From: a virus
IMG/VR virus record: IMGVR_UViG_3300048833_000078
Location: 1 to 44,289 of that record
Strand: one strand, 5' to 3'
DNA: 44,289 nt
In this document: piece after piece, positions 13,069 through 21,320 of the stretch
Numbering within the stretch: position 1 is the first letter of the stretch
Layout of the letters: each line of letters starts with the position of its first letter
Translations under genes and position numbers: made by a program
Notes under the pieces: generated by a model
The model's database searches: none
Seen by the model: the letters and a program-made list of their open reading frames with translations, nothing else
Told to the model about the DNA's origin: nothing

Positions 13069-13682
13069 CCCAGAACCGCAGTTCCGCCGTGATGCAGCAG
13101 CGGTCAGAACCCCATGACAGCCTTGACGATTTCCCAACGCCGCCGTGGGCTACCCGGGCGCTGTGCGAGCGGCTGTATTCGTCGCCGCCAATTTGGCCAC
13201 TGATCTGCCGCGAACCCGCTGCCAATCGCGGCCATATGGTGCGTCCGCTGCGCGAGTTCTTCGCCCAGATCGTTGCGGCTGACGTGCACGACTACGGTGC
13301 CGGTTTCCCAGTTGAGGACTACCTGTTTGGTCCGGATACCCCGCCAGTGGATTGGACGATCACGAATCCGCCCTTTCGGATCGCTGAGCAATTCATCACA
13401 CGGGCTCTGGATACCTCTGCGTGGGGCGTGGCGATGCTGGTTCGCTCGGCGTTCCTCGAGGGCATTGGGCGTCATACCCGATTGTTTTCGCTGACACCGC
13501 CCACCTCGGTTCTGCAGTTTGCGGAGCGGGTCGTGATGCATAAGGGGCGGCTCGCCCCGGAAGGCAGCACTGCAACGGCCTATTGCTGGCTGGTGTGGGA
13601 CAAGCGCTGCGGGACCGGCACCCGGTTCGACTGGATCGAACCCTGCCGCAAACGGCTTGAGCGTGCGGGGGATTATCAATGA
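13065..13682 (+). CDS. SAM-dependent methyltransferase, N6-adenine type
   Basis: 205 aa. It has the typical phage opening D-F-P-T-P-P-W-A-T-R-A-L, an E-P-A-A-N-R-G-H-M motif I equivalent, D-W-T-I-T-N-P-P-F as catalytic motif IV (N-P-P-F) and a hydrophobic W-G-V-A-M-L-V-R segment. N-P-P-F marks DNA amino-methyltransferases. No endonuclease is nearby, so protection from host restriction is the likely use. It overlaps both neighbours by 4 nt. Confidence 0.85.
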   Translation: MTQNRSSAVMQQRSEPHDSLDDFPTPPWATRALCERLYSSPPIWPLICREPAANRGHMVRPLREFFAQIVAADVHDYGAGFPVEDYLFGPDTPPVDWTITNPPFRIAEQFITRALDTSAWGVAMLVRSAFLEGIGRHTRLFSLTPPTSVLQFAERVVMHKGRLAPEGSTATAYCWLVWDKRCGTGTRFDWIEPCRKRLERAGDYQ

Positions 13683-15124
13683 CCCGCGAACAGCAGATCG
13701 CGGCAGAGGTCGCCGCCCGCTACGGATGCCCGGTTCCGGCCGAGGCCGTGCAGGTGCTGCCGGTGGGAAAAAGCGCGTGGCAGGCGCCGGTGTGGGATCC
13801 GAAGTCAAACGAGCTTCGCTACCCGGATGCTGAGGCCCGTCAGCGGGCTGCGCATGCGGCGCACTACATTCTTGGGCGCAATATCGCGTCTGCCCGCGCT
13901 GCAGAGGCGCGCAATGCACGCCGCGCCGATGTCGCGCGGCTGCATGCCGAGGGCATCTGGTCGTCGGAGATTGCGCGGCGGCTCGACGTGTGCCCAACCA
14001 CTGTTTCTGATGATCTCGCCGCGCTCGGCCTGAAACCGGTCAAGCCTCCGGCTGGCATCCGTCGCCGAAAAACCCCCTATGTCGTGGCGCCCGAGATCAT
14101 CGCCCGAAATGCGCGCATTGCGGAGCTGGCGGCCCTTGGTTGGTCTTCCGAGCAAATCGGGCAGGCGGTCGGATTTACCAGACAGACAGTGAATGCGGTT
14201 GCTGCCAAGCTCGGGATCGAGATCAAGCGCCGGGAAAGGCCGTCGCTGAGCAAGGCCAAGGCGGTTGTCGCGCGCGAGGAACGCGCGGCAGCGGAGGTCG
14301 CCCGCCGTGCCGAGGTGCGCAAGCTGATCGAGGCCGGGCAGCTGACGCGCGATATCGCGGATCGCCTTGGTGTGACGCCCAGAACGGTAGCGCGCGATGC
14401 CACTGCCTTGGGGCTGGATTTGGTCGATGGGCGGTCCCTGCGCAAGCCGCGATCCCAAACCATGGTCGAGATGCACGAGGAAAGAGAGACCCGGCGCGAC
14501 CTGGTTGTGCGCCTGCATGCGCGCGGGCTGAAGACCGCCGAAATCGCCGCGTCGATCGGGATGACGGCGCGGACGGTTCGGCACGATCTGCATGCGCGCG
14601 GCGTCAAGTTCGCCGATCCGCAGGGGGCTGTGGTTCTGGCCCGTGCACGCCGCGAGGCGCAGGTGGCCGCGACGATCGCCGCCCGTGATGCGAAGTTGCG
14701 GCAATTCATCGCTGAGGGAATGGGCAGGGCTGAGATGCGCGCGGCGCTTGGGGTGAAGGAAAACACCCTGCGCAAGGATCTGGCCCGGCTCGGTGGCCTT
14801 CGGGTGCCGGATGACGCTGCCATCAAGCGGCGGCGGGCAGAGGTTGCGAAGATGCGTTCCGCGGGCAAGACGCTCGCCGAGATCAGGGCGGCATTGGGCA
14901 TCAGCTCTTCCACGCTGACCTTGGATATTCGCGCGGTCGGTTTGGTCGGTGGCAAGAATGCCAAGGCAGAGCGCCAAATGCGCGTGGTGCAGATGCGATC
15001 GGAAGGCGCGACCCTCCAGCAGATGGTCGAGGCGCTTGGCGTCAGTGCGTCGACGATCTCGGCCGACATCACGGAACTGGGATTGGCCAGATCGAACAAT
15101 AATCAAAGAGGGGTGGCGGCGTGA
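13679..15124 (+). CDS. Protein with seven tandem helix-turn-helix units (481 aa)
   Basis: 481 aa. After about 75 N-terminal residues there are seven units of the form R-x-x-[VL]-x-x-[LM]-x-x-x-G-x-[ST]-x-x-[EDQ]-[IM]-x-x-x-[LI]-G-[VIM]-[ST]-x-x-T-[VLI]-x-x-D-[LIA]-x-x-[LV]-G-[LV], at about 79-119, 141-180, 209-246, 271-309, 336-373, 385-422 and 431-470. They are joined by basic linkers. Each resembles a resolvase or sigma-region-4 type HTH. No catalytic domain is seen. Multiple HTHs suggest a long DNA target or bridging of several sites. It is tightly coupled with the methyltransferase before it and the DUF1376 gene after it. Confidence 0.85.
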   Translation: MTREQQIAAEVAARYGCPVPAEAVQVLPVGKSAWQAPVWDPKSNELRYPDAEARQRAAHAAHYILGRNIASARAAEARNARRADVARLHAEGIWSSEIARRLDVCPTTVSDDLAALGLKPVKPPAGIRRRKTPYVVAPEIIARNARIAELAALGWSSEQIGQAVGFTRQTVNAVAAKLGIEIKRRERPSLSKAKAVVAREERAAAEVARRAEVRKLIEAGQLTRDIADRLGVTPRTVARDATALGLDLVDGRSLRKPRSQTMVEMHEERETRRDLVVRLHARGLKTAEIAASIGMTARTVRHDLHARGVKFADPQGAVVLARARREAQVAATIAARDAKLRQFIAEGMGRAEMRAALGVKENTLRKDLARLGGLRVPDDAAIKRRRAEVAKMRSAGKTLAEIRAALGISSSTLTLDIRAVGLVGGKNAKAERQMRVVQMRSEGATLQQMVEALGVSASTISADITELGLARSNNNQRGVAA

Positions 15125-15780
15125 TGCAGGCGATTGAGGATGACTTCTGGACCTATCCCCTTCGTGAGGGCGACACGCTCGCGTCGAACGAATGGGTTGA
15201 GCTGCACATCCACCGCCTGCTGACCTCGCGCTTCATCGCCTATGCCCTGCGCGAGGACCGGCGGGCCGATATCGGGACGGCGCTGATCCTGTGGTCAGAG
15301 TGCTATAGGCAGGACCCGGCAGGCACCTTGCCGGATGATGATGTGGAGCTCGCGCAGTTGGCCAAGTTCGGCACGGATGTCGAGGCGTGGCAGCGGGTGC
15401 GCGCGGGCGTGCTGCACGGTTGGCGCGCTTGCCATGTCGAGACAGAGGCAGGCTACCGAACGGATCGCCTCGGCCATCCCTTTATCGCGGAAATCGCCGA
15501 ACGGTCAGTCAAGCGCAAGAAGGGCAGGGCGCAGGGGCGCGAGGCTGCGCGCCTGGCCGTCACGCGCAGCCGGGTGCGGCAGAAGATGAAGGGCATGGCG
15601 GGTCTCGCCCGGGTCGCGGCTTCGGCGCAGGCGGTCGAGGCGATCGTCGGTTGGCTCGATGACAACCAGCTGTTCGTCACCGAGGACAATATTCGCGCCG
15701 GCGCCGAGGCTGCGGTTGGGGTGCTGCGGGTGGTGCCCTATCGGCGCGGTGAGGGTGGTTCCGCAGGTGAAAGCCCCTGA
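15124..15780 (+). CDS. DUF1376/YdaU-like phage replication-module protein
   Basis: 218 aa. The N-terminal 110 residues (W-T-Y-P-L-R-E-G-D, S-N-E-W-V-E-L-H-I-H-R-L-L, A-L-I-L-W-S-E-C-Y-R-Q-D-P-A-G-T-L-P-D-D-D-V-E-L-A-Q-L-A) fit DUF1376, often found where phage replication initiators lie. A basic linker (R-K-K-G-R-A-Q-G-R-E-A-A) and a helical C-terminus follow. The GTG at 15121 and the ATG at 15124 (TGATG overlap) are both possible; ATG is preferred. It ends the coupled operon and is followed by a terminator. Confidence 0.72.
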   Translation: MQAIEDDFWTYPLREGDTLASNEWVELHIHRLLTSRFIAYALREDRRADIGTALILWSECYRQDPAGTLPDDDVELAQLAKFGTDVEAWQRVRAGVLHGWRACHVETEAGYRTDRLGHPFIAEIAERSVKRKKGRAQGREAARLAVTRSRVRQKMKGMAGLARVAASAQAVEAIVGWLDDNQLFVTEDNIRAGAEAAVGVLRVVPYRRGEGGSAGESP

Positions 15781-15786
15781 AATCAA

Positions 15787-15801
15787 CTGAAATGATTTCA
15801 G
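15787..15801. promoter_or_regulatory. Palindrome CTGAAAT-G-ATTTCAG
   Basis: Perfect 7-bp arms around a single G. Related elements (CTTCAG, TTTCAG, CTGAAAT) recur between 15818 and 15858, so the sequence may be a set of binding sites. It lies 7 bp after the stop of the DUF1376 gene. Confidence 0.5.
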
Positions 15802-15820
15802 AAATGATGTGACAGACTTC

Positions 15821-15842
15821 AGGGCGATTTCGCCCTTCTTTC
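15821..15842 (+). terminator. Rho-independent terminator-like hairpin after the replication operon
   Basis: AGGGCG (15821-15826), loop ATTT, CGCCCT (15831-15836), then TCTTTC. It is a six-bp GC-rich stem with a short pyrimidine tail, about 40 bp after the last gene of the operon. Confidence 0.65.
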
Positions 15843-15865
15843 AGGCCTCTAGCTGAAATTGCCCT

Positions 15866-15904
15866 ACAGGACAGGACAACGACAGTAACAGGACAACAAC
15901 AGGA
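15866..15904. repeat. Tandem 17-bp direct repeats, possible iterons
   Basis: ACAGGACAACGACAGTA (15871-15887) is followed immediately by ACAGGACAACAACAGGA (15888-15904), 14 of 17 bases identical, with an extra ACAGG at 15866-15870. Short tandem repeats behind a replication gene could be initiator-binding iterons, but only two units are present. Confidence 0.5.
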
Positions 15905-15966
15905 AATTCCTTCACGCCGGGGCGGTGATGTGGCGCGGGGCAAGGTGCTGAGAAAAGGGGTGCGAC

Positions 15967-16560
15967 ATGGCAAGCGAAGCGCAAGACGTGAACGGCCCGG
16001 TAGAGGGCAGGGCAGCGGTCAGGCTGCATCTGATCGATCGACTGGAGGCGGCCGGCATGACCCGGCCCCGGCGCATGGGTGTCGAGGCGTTCGAGGCCGG
16101 GAAAAAACATTTGGTCGAGCGCCTGGCCTATATGTCGGTCGAGAACCTTCAGGTGCTGGCTGATGCGCTGATCGACACGGCGGCATCGAATGAATGGCCT
16201 TCCGAGATCGTCATGATGCAGCTGGCGCGCGGCATCCAGACGCCGCCGCCTGCGCAGTCGCGGGCGCTGACCAGCTGGCTTGCCTCGGTCGAGGGGCCAA
16301 AGGCTGTGGCCGGTGGGTATCTGGTCGATCTCTTCCGATTCATCCGGCAGCGCCTGCGCCCGCCGACCCCTTACGAGATGCGCGAGATCGGTGAGCGGGC
16401 GCGTGAGCATGATCGGCGGCGGCAGATCATTCAGGAAAAGATCCGGGCCGAGATGGCGACGGATGATGACCGCAACTGGCTGATGGGCTGGCTGCGCGAT
16501 GAAGAGCTGGCGTTGGCGCTGGTGGATGAAGGCAACAAGAAACGGGCGGGTGCAGCATGA
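15967..16560 (+). CDS. Hypothetical phage protein (197 aa)
   Basis: 197 aa, predicted mostly helical with several charged stretches (H-L-V-E-R-L-A-Y-M-S-V-E-N-L-Q-V-L-A-D-A-L-I-D-T and R-E-H-D-R-R-R-Q-I-I-Q-E-K-I). AAAGGGG lies just upstream of the ATG. It overlaps the next gene by ATGA. No family recognised; position suggests a late-early or regulatory function. Confidence 0.66.
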   Translation: MASEAQDVNGPVEGRAAVRLHLIDRLEAAGMTRPRRMGVEAFEAGKKHLVERLAYMSVENLQVLADALIDTAASNEWPSEIVMMQLARGIQTPPPAQSRALTSWLASVEGPKAVAGGYLVDLFRFIRQRLRPPTPYEMREIGERAREHDRRRQIIQEKIRAEMATDDDRNWLMGWLRDEELALALVDEGNKKRAGAA

Positions 16561-16805
16561 TGGATGCGGGCGGCAATGTGACGGGATTGAAGGCTGGCGC
16601 TGATCACAAGGCGGGTGAGGTCGTGGCGGCGCTGGAAAAGGCGATGGAGGAGGCGCGCGCCAATCCGCAGGGCATGGTGATCATCATCATGGCGGGCAGC
16701 AATGGCGTGGTGGAGTTCGGCTTTCATGACGATCTGCTGCAGCTCATCGGTCTGCTCGAGTTGGCCAAGCATGGCGCCCTCAGTGTTGCGGAGGGCGGGC
16801 TGTGA
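16557..16805 (+). CDS. Hypothetical phage protein (82 aa)
   Basis: 82 aa. A helix (V-V-A-A-L-E-K-A-M-E-E-A) is followed by a strand (G-M-V-I-I-I-M-A-G) and another helix (D-D-L-L-Q-L-I-G-L-L-E-L-A-K-H), consistent with a small alpha/beta fold. It overlaps both neighbours. Function unknown. Confidence 0.64.
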   Translation: MMDAGGNVTGLKAGADHKAGEVVAALEKAMEEARANPQGMVIIIMAGSNGVVEFGFHDDLLQLIGLLELAKHGALSVAEGGL

Positions 16806-17671
16806 TGACGCGAATGCAGATGATCGAACTGGCGATGGCCAAGCCCTTTATCCGCCCAGACGGCATTGACGGCGCCATCCTGTCCGAGGTGCGCAGCCTG
16901 CGCGCGGCGCTGGTCTGGGCTTGTGGCGAGTGCGGGTGTGACATGGACGATCTGCGCGGCCTGTCGGCGTTTGAACTCGAGAGGATCCAGCTGCGCCATC
17001 GTATGGCCATGGCGGCGCCGCCGGAACGCTGCGGCCCTGCGATGATAGCCCAGCCCGCGCGCGGGCCAATGGTGGCGAGTGCACCCATGGGAATGATCCC
17101 AGAGGGAAAAGACGAATGGAAGGCAGAGCACACCGGATTTTGTGGTCGTGATATCGCACGCGAGGCCGATGCGTTCGATGCCATGGAATTGCAGGCGAGG
17201 CGTGCCGCAGGCGGGCGCAAGGATGGGGGTGAGCGTCTGTTTACCCCCCTGCAGGTGGCCACCGGTCGACGCTATGCGATGCTGGTCGAGCGCCATGCAT
17301 CGTCTGGCATGCGCTGCACCTCGGTTGAAACGCAAGGCGGTGGAAGCGGGCAGGGCGGGTCATTCATCGATACGGTCATCCATGAGGGTGATCTGATCTG
17401 CGCCATGCAGCGTGCCATTGGCGATGGGGTTTCGCTGGCGATCCGCCGCATCCGGCCCTCGCAGCGTGGAGCCCGCACTGGTATCCGCGATCGTGCCTTG
17501 GTGGATGCCGTCTGCCTGAGCGGTAAGACGGTCAGCTGTGTGCTCGAGGCACATGGGTGGGCTGACAAGGGTGACAACCGCCTCGCCGCCCGACGTGCGC
17601 TGTGTGGTGCGCTGGATCGCATGGCCATGGCCTTTGTCCCATCGCGCTTCACAAGGGGGCTTGACGCTTAA
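16805..17671 (+). CDS. Possible late regulator, resembling the DUF6456-type layout
   Basis: 288 aa. The C-terminal part (F-T-P-L-Q-V-A-T-G-R-R-Y, G-G-S-F-I-D-T-V, R-D-R-A-L-V-D-A-V-C-L-S-G-K-T, L-E-A-H-G-W-A-D, and A-L-C-G-A-L-D-R-M) has the order of helices and the V-C-x-x-x-K/G-x-x-x-V-L-x-x-x-G-W pattern of alphaproteobacterial DUF6456-like proteins. An early C-G-E-C-G-C motif (residues about 40-45) could bind metal. It ends the early plus-strand genes and precedes packaging genes, where phages often encode a late activator or antiterminator. That role is inference. GTG at 16802 is an alternative start; GGAGG lies 7-10 nt upstream of either. Confidence 0.6.
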   Translation: MTRMQMIELAMAKPFIRPDGIDGAILSEVRSLRAALVWACGECGCDMDDLRGLSAFELERIQLRHRMAMAAPPERCGPAMIAQPARGPMVASAPMGMIPEGKDEWKAEHTGFCGRDIAREADAFDAMELQARRAAGGRKDGGERLFTPLQVATGRRYAMLVERHASSGMRCTSVETQGGGSGQGGSFIDTVIHEGDLICAMQRAIGDGVSLAIRRIRPSQRGARTGIRDRALVDAVCLSGKTVSCVLEAHGWADKGDNRLAARRALCGALDRMAMAFVPSRFTRGLDA

Positions 17672-17710
17672 GTCCGCCGCAGGCATCTTGCTTGGCATCA
17701 TCGAGACGTG

Positions 17711-17745
17711 CGCCCGGAGGGAACCACCCTACCGGGCGTTCGCAT
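17711..17745 (+). terminator. Stem-loop between early and late genes, terminator-like
   Basis: CGCCCGG (17711-17717) pairs with CCGGGCG (17732-17738), with an inner AGGG/CCCT pair, followed by TTCGCATTTC. The stem is strong but the T tract is weak, so termination may be partial or subject to antitermination. Confidence 0.5.
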
Positions 17746-17761
17746 TTCTGGGGGTTGGGTC

Positions 17762-18478
17762 ATGGATACGTCTATGTCCATCGATACCAGTGCGTTCACC
17801 TTGGCTTTGAAACAGATGACCGAACGCGATCTGCGCATCGCCGCGACCTGGGCATTGAACGACATGGCCGAGGATATCCGCCTCGATGTGCAGAAGCGGA
17901 TGAACGTGGTGTTCGATCGTCCGACACGCTGGACGTTGAACTCGTTCGAGGTGGTCAAGGCAAACCCGACAGGGTTGCAGGCTGTCGTGCAACAGCGGGC
18001 TGGCTCTGCCTCTCGCCACTATCTGAGGGTCGAGGAAGAGGGCGGGCCGCGTCCGCAAACCGGGTTCGAGACGTTGCTGTCTCGCAGTCTGGCCTATGAG
18101 GGTGTGATCCAGTCCATCGTGCCCGCCGACAACGCCCGGATCGATGCATACGGCAACTGGTCGTCAGGTGAGAAAAGCCGGGTGCTGTCGGATCTTCAGG
18201 CGCAGCGGGATGGCACGGCGAACAGCACGGCGGCATCGCGCAAGCGGCACCGCGCGAGGGCGCGCTACTTCCTGCCCAAGGGTGGGCTGACTGCCAATGC
18301 GATCTACAAGCGCGAGGCCAGCGGGCAGATCGGGGTGGTCGCCGTGATCAGCGCCAAGGTGCCGGTCTATCAACAGCGCCTCGGCTTCTTCGACAATGCT
18401 GGTCGGGTCTTCGAGGCCAAGATGCCGGGTCATCTGTCCCGGACGCTGGCCAAGATGATGGCCAAGCGCTTCGGATAG
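17762..18478 (+). CDS. Phage structural-module protein of unknown role
   Basis: 238 aa. It begins MDTSMSIDTSAF and has the conserved V-F-D-R-P-T-R-W-T-L-N-S-F motif (residues about 50-62), a later Y-L-R-V-E-E-E-G-G and D-A-Y-G-N-W-S. A family with this F-D-R-P-T-x-[WF]-T pattern is seen in siphophage and Mu-like structural regions, but its job is not defined. Its place just before the terminase is unusual. GGGGG lies upstream of the ATG at 17762; the ATG at 17774 is an alternative. Confidence 0.65.
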   Translation: MDTSMSIDTSAFTLALKQMTERDLRIAATWALNDMAEDIRLDVQKRMNVVFDRPTRWTLNSFEVVKANPTGLQAVVQQRAGSASRHYLRVEEEGGPRPQTGFETLLSRSLAYEGVIQSIVPADNARIDAYGNWSSGEKSRVLSDLQAQRDGTANSTAASRKRHRARARYFLPKGGLTANAIYKREASGQIGVVAVISAKVPVYQQRLGFFDNAGRVFEAKMPGHLSRTLAKMMAKRFG

Positions 18479-18501
18479 GCCTTCGGGTCCTTCCGGGGCA
18501 T

Positions 18502-18602
18502 CTGCCGCACGCGGGTAATTCGCACCCCGCAGGTTCAGGCCTGCTTAACTCTCTGGAAAGCCTTAACCGACCGGCTAAACATGAAAAAGTCGGCTTAACT
18601 CT
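18502..18602. other. Candidate cos region upstream of the terminase genes
   Basis: A rotationally symmetric GC-rich segment lies at 18502-18532: CTGC (18502-18505), GCGGG (18511-18515), CCCGC (18526-18530), with GCAG closing. Three CTTAAC elements follow at 18544, 18562 and 18594; the first and third are extended to GCTTAACTCT (18543-18552 and 18593-18602, 50 bp apart). A related GGCTAAAC lies at 18573. A symmetric nick site plus spaced repeats next to a Nu1/GpA terminase resembles lambda cosN/cosB, but no cleavage site is proved. Confidence 0.45.
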
Positions 18603-18630
18603 TGCAGAAATGCACAGAAAGGGATGCCTG

Positions 18631-19257
18631 ATGCTGAATGCGACGCAACTGGCTGGCAGCCTGGGCGTCTCCAAAGCTCGGGTGTCGCAATACGTCTCCG
18701 AGGGCAAGCTCGACGGATGTTACGAGGGTGAAGGGCGCTCTCGGCGCTTCGATCTGTCGAAAGTGCAGGCGGCGCTGCAGGGTCGGCTCGATCCGGGTCA
18801 GATGATGGGCAACGGCGCCGCGACCAAGCGGGCCTTGTCCGATCTGGCTGACCCGAGCGACGTCCCTTCCGATTTGCGGCCGCGCGCTACGCCAAAAACT
18901 GATGGCGCGCTGTCGCCGCGTGATCCCGACCGCTACGAGCTGGCGCGCATCCAGAACGCGGAAGAGGATGCGCGGCGCAAGCGTCGCGACAATGAGCGGG
19001 ACGAAGGGCGTTGGGTTCTCGCCGAAGAGGTCGAGCGGTCGACGGCAAAGCTGCTGTCCCGTGAGATCGGGCAGTTTGAGACCGTGATCCGCGACGGCGC
19101 CCGCGCCATTGCCGATCGAATGGGCGTCGATTTCCGGGAGGCCCGTCAGATCCTGATGCAGGTCTGGCGCGCCCATCGTGGGGACAGGGCCGAGGTGCTC
19201 GCGGGCGAATCCGCTGAGGCACCGATGACCGCAGCCGAGCAAGAGGCGAACGGCTGA
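18631..19257 (+). CDS. terS: Terminase small subunit, Nu1-like
   Basis: 208 aa. The N-terminal winged HTH (residues 1-55: L-N-A-T-Q-L-A-G-S-L-G-V-S-K-A-R-V-S-Q-Y-V-S-E-G-K-L, then G-R-S-R-R-F-D-L-S-K-V) matches lambda Nu1, which binds cos. The middle coiled-coil (Y-E-L-A-R-I-Q-N-A-E-E-D-A-R-R-K-R-R) is the usual assembly region and the C-terminus contacts the large subunit. AAAGGG lies upstream of the ATG at 18631, preferred over 18610. It overlaps the large subunit start. Confidence 0.85.
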   Translation: MLNATQLAGSLGVSKARVSQYVSEGKLDGCYEGEGRSRRFDLSKVQAALQGRLDPGQMMGNGAATKRALSDLADPSDVPSDLRPRATPKTDGALSPRDPDRYELARIQNAEEDARRKRRDNERDEGRWVLAEEVERSTAKLLSREIGQFETVIRDGARAIADRMGVDFREARQILMQVWRAHRGDRAEVLAGESAEAPMTAAEQEANG

Positions 19258-21320
19258 TGGGGTTCCTTGGATCTGCGGAAGCGGCGGTGCTTCGCGGCAT
19301 CGCCCTGGCGATCCTTCCGCCACCGCCGCCGGACATCACGCGCTGGTGTGAGGAGAATATCGAGTTTGACGAGCGGTCGCCGTTTCCCGGGCCGTTCCGT
19401 ATCGACCGGTTCCCGTTCCTGCGGCGCATCCATGACGTTCTGTCACCGGAGCATCCCTGCCGAGAGGTGACGGTGCGCGGCTCGGCGCAGTGGGGCAAGA
19501 CGGTCTCGGTTCTGAACCCGACCGTCGCCGCCTGGCATGAATATGGTCCGCTCGACAGTCTGGTCGTGCATCCCACGACCTCTTCGGCGACCGAGTGGGT
19601 GCGGACAAAGTGGATGCCGATGCGGCGACAGGCTCCGAGCCTTCGGGTGATTTTCGGCGACGGGCGCGGCGAGCAGACCGACACGCTGCACAATCAGGAG
19701 ACCATCCGGCGCGATGGAAGCCTGAAAGTGGTCTCCGCCGGTTCGCCTGACGACCTGGCTGGCACCACGCGGCGCCTCGTCCTGATGGACGATGTGTCGA
19801 AGTTCGAAATGACGCCGAAGGGCGATCCTGAGCAGCTTGCCGTCAGCCGGGCGGCAGGGTTCGAGGATGCAAAGATCGTGCGCATCTCGACACCGCAGGT
19901 CGTCGGGACGTGCCGTGTGTCGCGGGCGTTCACCCGATCGACGCAGGAATTTTACCATGTGCCATGCCCGCATTGCGGCAACATGGCGCCCCTGACTTGG
20001 GAGAATTTCCGGAAGAACCTGCAGCCTGAGAAACTGGCTGCGGCGCATTTCACCTGTGAGGCATGTGGCTGTGTGATCGACCACAGCCACAAGGTTGCGA
20101 TGGTCGCTGCAGGTCGGTGGGTGGCACACAACCCGGCCGGTGATCATCCGGGTTTCCACCTGTGGCGCGCCTATGTTCCGCAGCGGGATTGGGCCAGCAT
20201 CGCGGTGGAATATGCGCAGGTCATGGGTTGGACCGGATTGGCGCTGACCGAGGCTGGGGAAGCGGCGATGCGCGACCCGGTGGATGCGCAGACCGAGCAG
20301 ACCTTCTGGAACGACGTTCTGGGGTTGCCCTATGAGCAGGCCAGCAAGGGCCCCGATTGGGAGAAGCTGCGCGACCGGGTCGAGAATGCGGATAGCGAGA
20401 CCGGGCGGCCGATCCAGCGTGGGATGGTTCCGGCGACGGGTGTGATCCTCGCAGCCGGTGTCGACTGTCAGGGCGACCGGATCGAGGTGCAGATCGTTGC
20501 CTTCGGGCGGAACTATCGGCGGTGGGTGGTCGATAATCAGGTGATCCCGCATCACATCAGCACGGATGAGGCCCGCGGCGCGCTGAACCAGCTTCTGAAG
20601 AGCAGCTGGCGCACCGAGGCTGGTCGCAGGATCGCGCTGGACGTGTTGGCGATCGACGGTGGTGCTTACACCGAGGACGTCTGGGACTGGGCGCTGACGC
20701 ATCCGTTCACGCGGGTCATGGTGACCAAGGGCGCGACCAGCGCCATGGCGCCACCCTTGAAGCGGATGGAGTTCGACAAGCGCACGGACCGGATGGCCCG
20801 GCGCAAACGCAAGCAGGGTTTCGTGGTCGGCGTCAGCCAGCTGAAGGCCGATTTCTACACCTGGCTCGATAAGGCAGATCCGGCGGAACGCGGCTTTTGC
20901 CGGTTCGCGGCGGGTCTCGGCGATGAATACTACCGTCAGATCACCTCGGAAGTGCGCATCCTGAAGCGAGCCACTTCAGGCGTGATGGTCAGCCGGTGGG
21001 TGATCGCGGAAGCCGGGCGGCGCAACGAGGCGCTCGACACGATGATCATGGCCGAGGCAGGGGCCCGCTACAAACAGTGGACCTACATGAGCGATGCGGC
21101 TTGGGACCAGCTTGATGCAGAACGGGGCGGGCCCGCCGAGGAACCGCAGGGTGATCTGTTCAGTATCGCCATTCCGGTGGTCGCACCGCAACCGGTGGCC
21201 GAGGCCCCGGTGCCGCCCACTGTGCCGCCGGTCTCGGGGCAGATCGCGCCGCGGCCGGTTGCCGCGCCAAAAGAGGATGATGGCCCCGCATGGGTGCCCG
21301 AACGGAAGGACTGGATATGA
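19257..21320 (+). CDS. terL: Terminase large subunit, GpA-like
   Basis: 687 aa. The ATPase has Walker A G-S-A-Q-W-G-K-T (75-82) and Walker B L-V-L-M-D-D (174-179). A zinc-binding pair C-P-H-C / C-E-A-C lies between ATPase and nuclease. The nuclease half has A-A-G-V-D-C-Q-G-D-R as an acidic cluster and a later E-A-L-D-T-M-I-M-A-E. It packages DNA into the prohead and cuts cos ends. The last 50 residues are Pro/Ala-rich. It overlaps gpW by ATGA. Confidence 0.95.
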   Translation: MGFLGSAEAAVLRGIALAILPPPPPDITRWCEENIEFDERSPFPGPFRIDRFPFLRRIHDVLSPEHPCREVTVRGSAQWGKTVSVLNPTVAAWHEYGPLDSLVVHPTTSSATEWVRTKWMPMRRQAPSLRVIFGDGRGEQTDTLHNQETIRRDGSLKVVSAGSPDDLAGTTRRLVLMDDVSKFEMTPKGDPEQLAVSRAAGFEDAKIVRISTPQVVGTCRVSRAFTRSTQEFYHVPCPHCGNMAPLTWENFRKNLQPEKLAAAHFTCEACGCVIDHSHKVAMVAAGRWVAHNPAGDHPGFHLWRAYVPQRDWASIAVEYAQVMGWTGLALTEAGEAAMRDPVDAQTEQTFWNDVLGLPYEQASKGPDWEKLRDRVENADSETGRPIQRGMVPATGVILAAGVDCQGDRIEVQIVAFGRNYRRWVVDNQVIPHHISTDEARGALNQLLKSSWRTEAGRRIALDVLAIDGGAYTEDVWDWALTHPFTRVMVTKGATSAMAPPLKRMEFDKRTDRMARRKRKQGFVVGVSQLKADFYTWLDKADPAERGFCRFAAGLGDEYYRQITSEVRILKRATSGVMVSRWVIAEAGRRNEALDTMIMAEAGARYKQWTYMSDAAWDQLDAERGGPAEEPQGDLFSIAIPVVAPQPVAEAPVPPTVPPVSGQIAPRPVAAPKEDDGPAWVPERKDWI

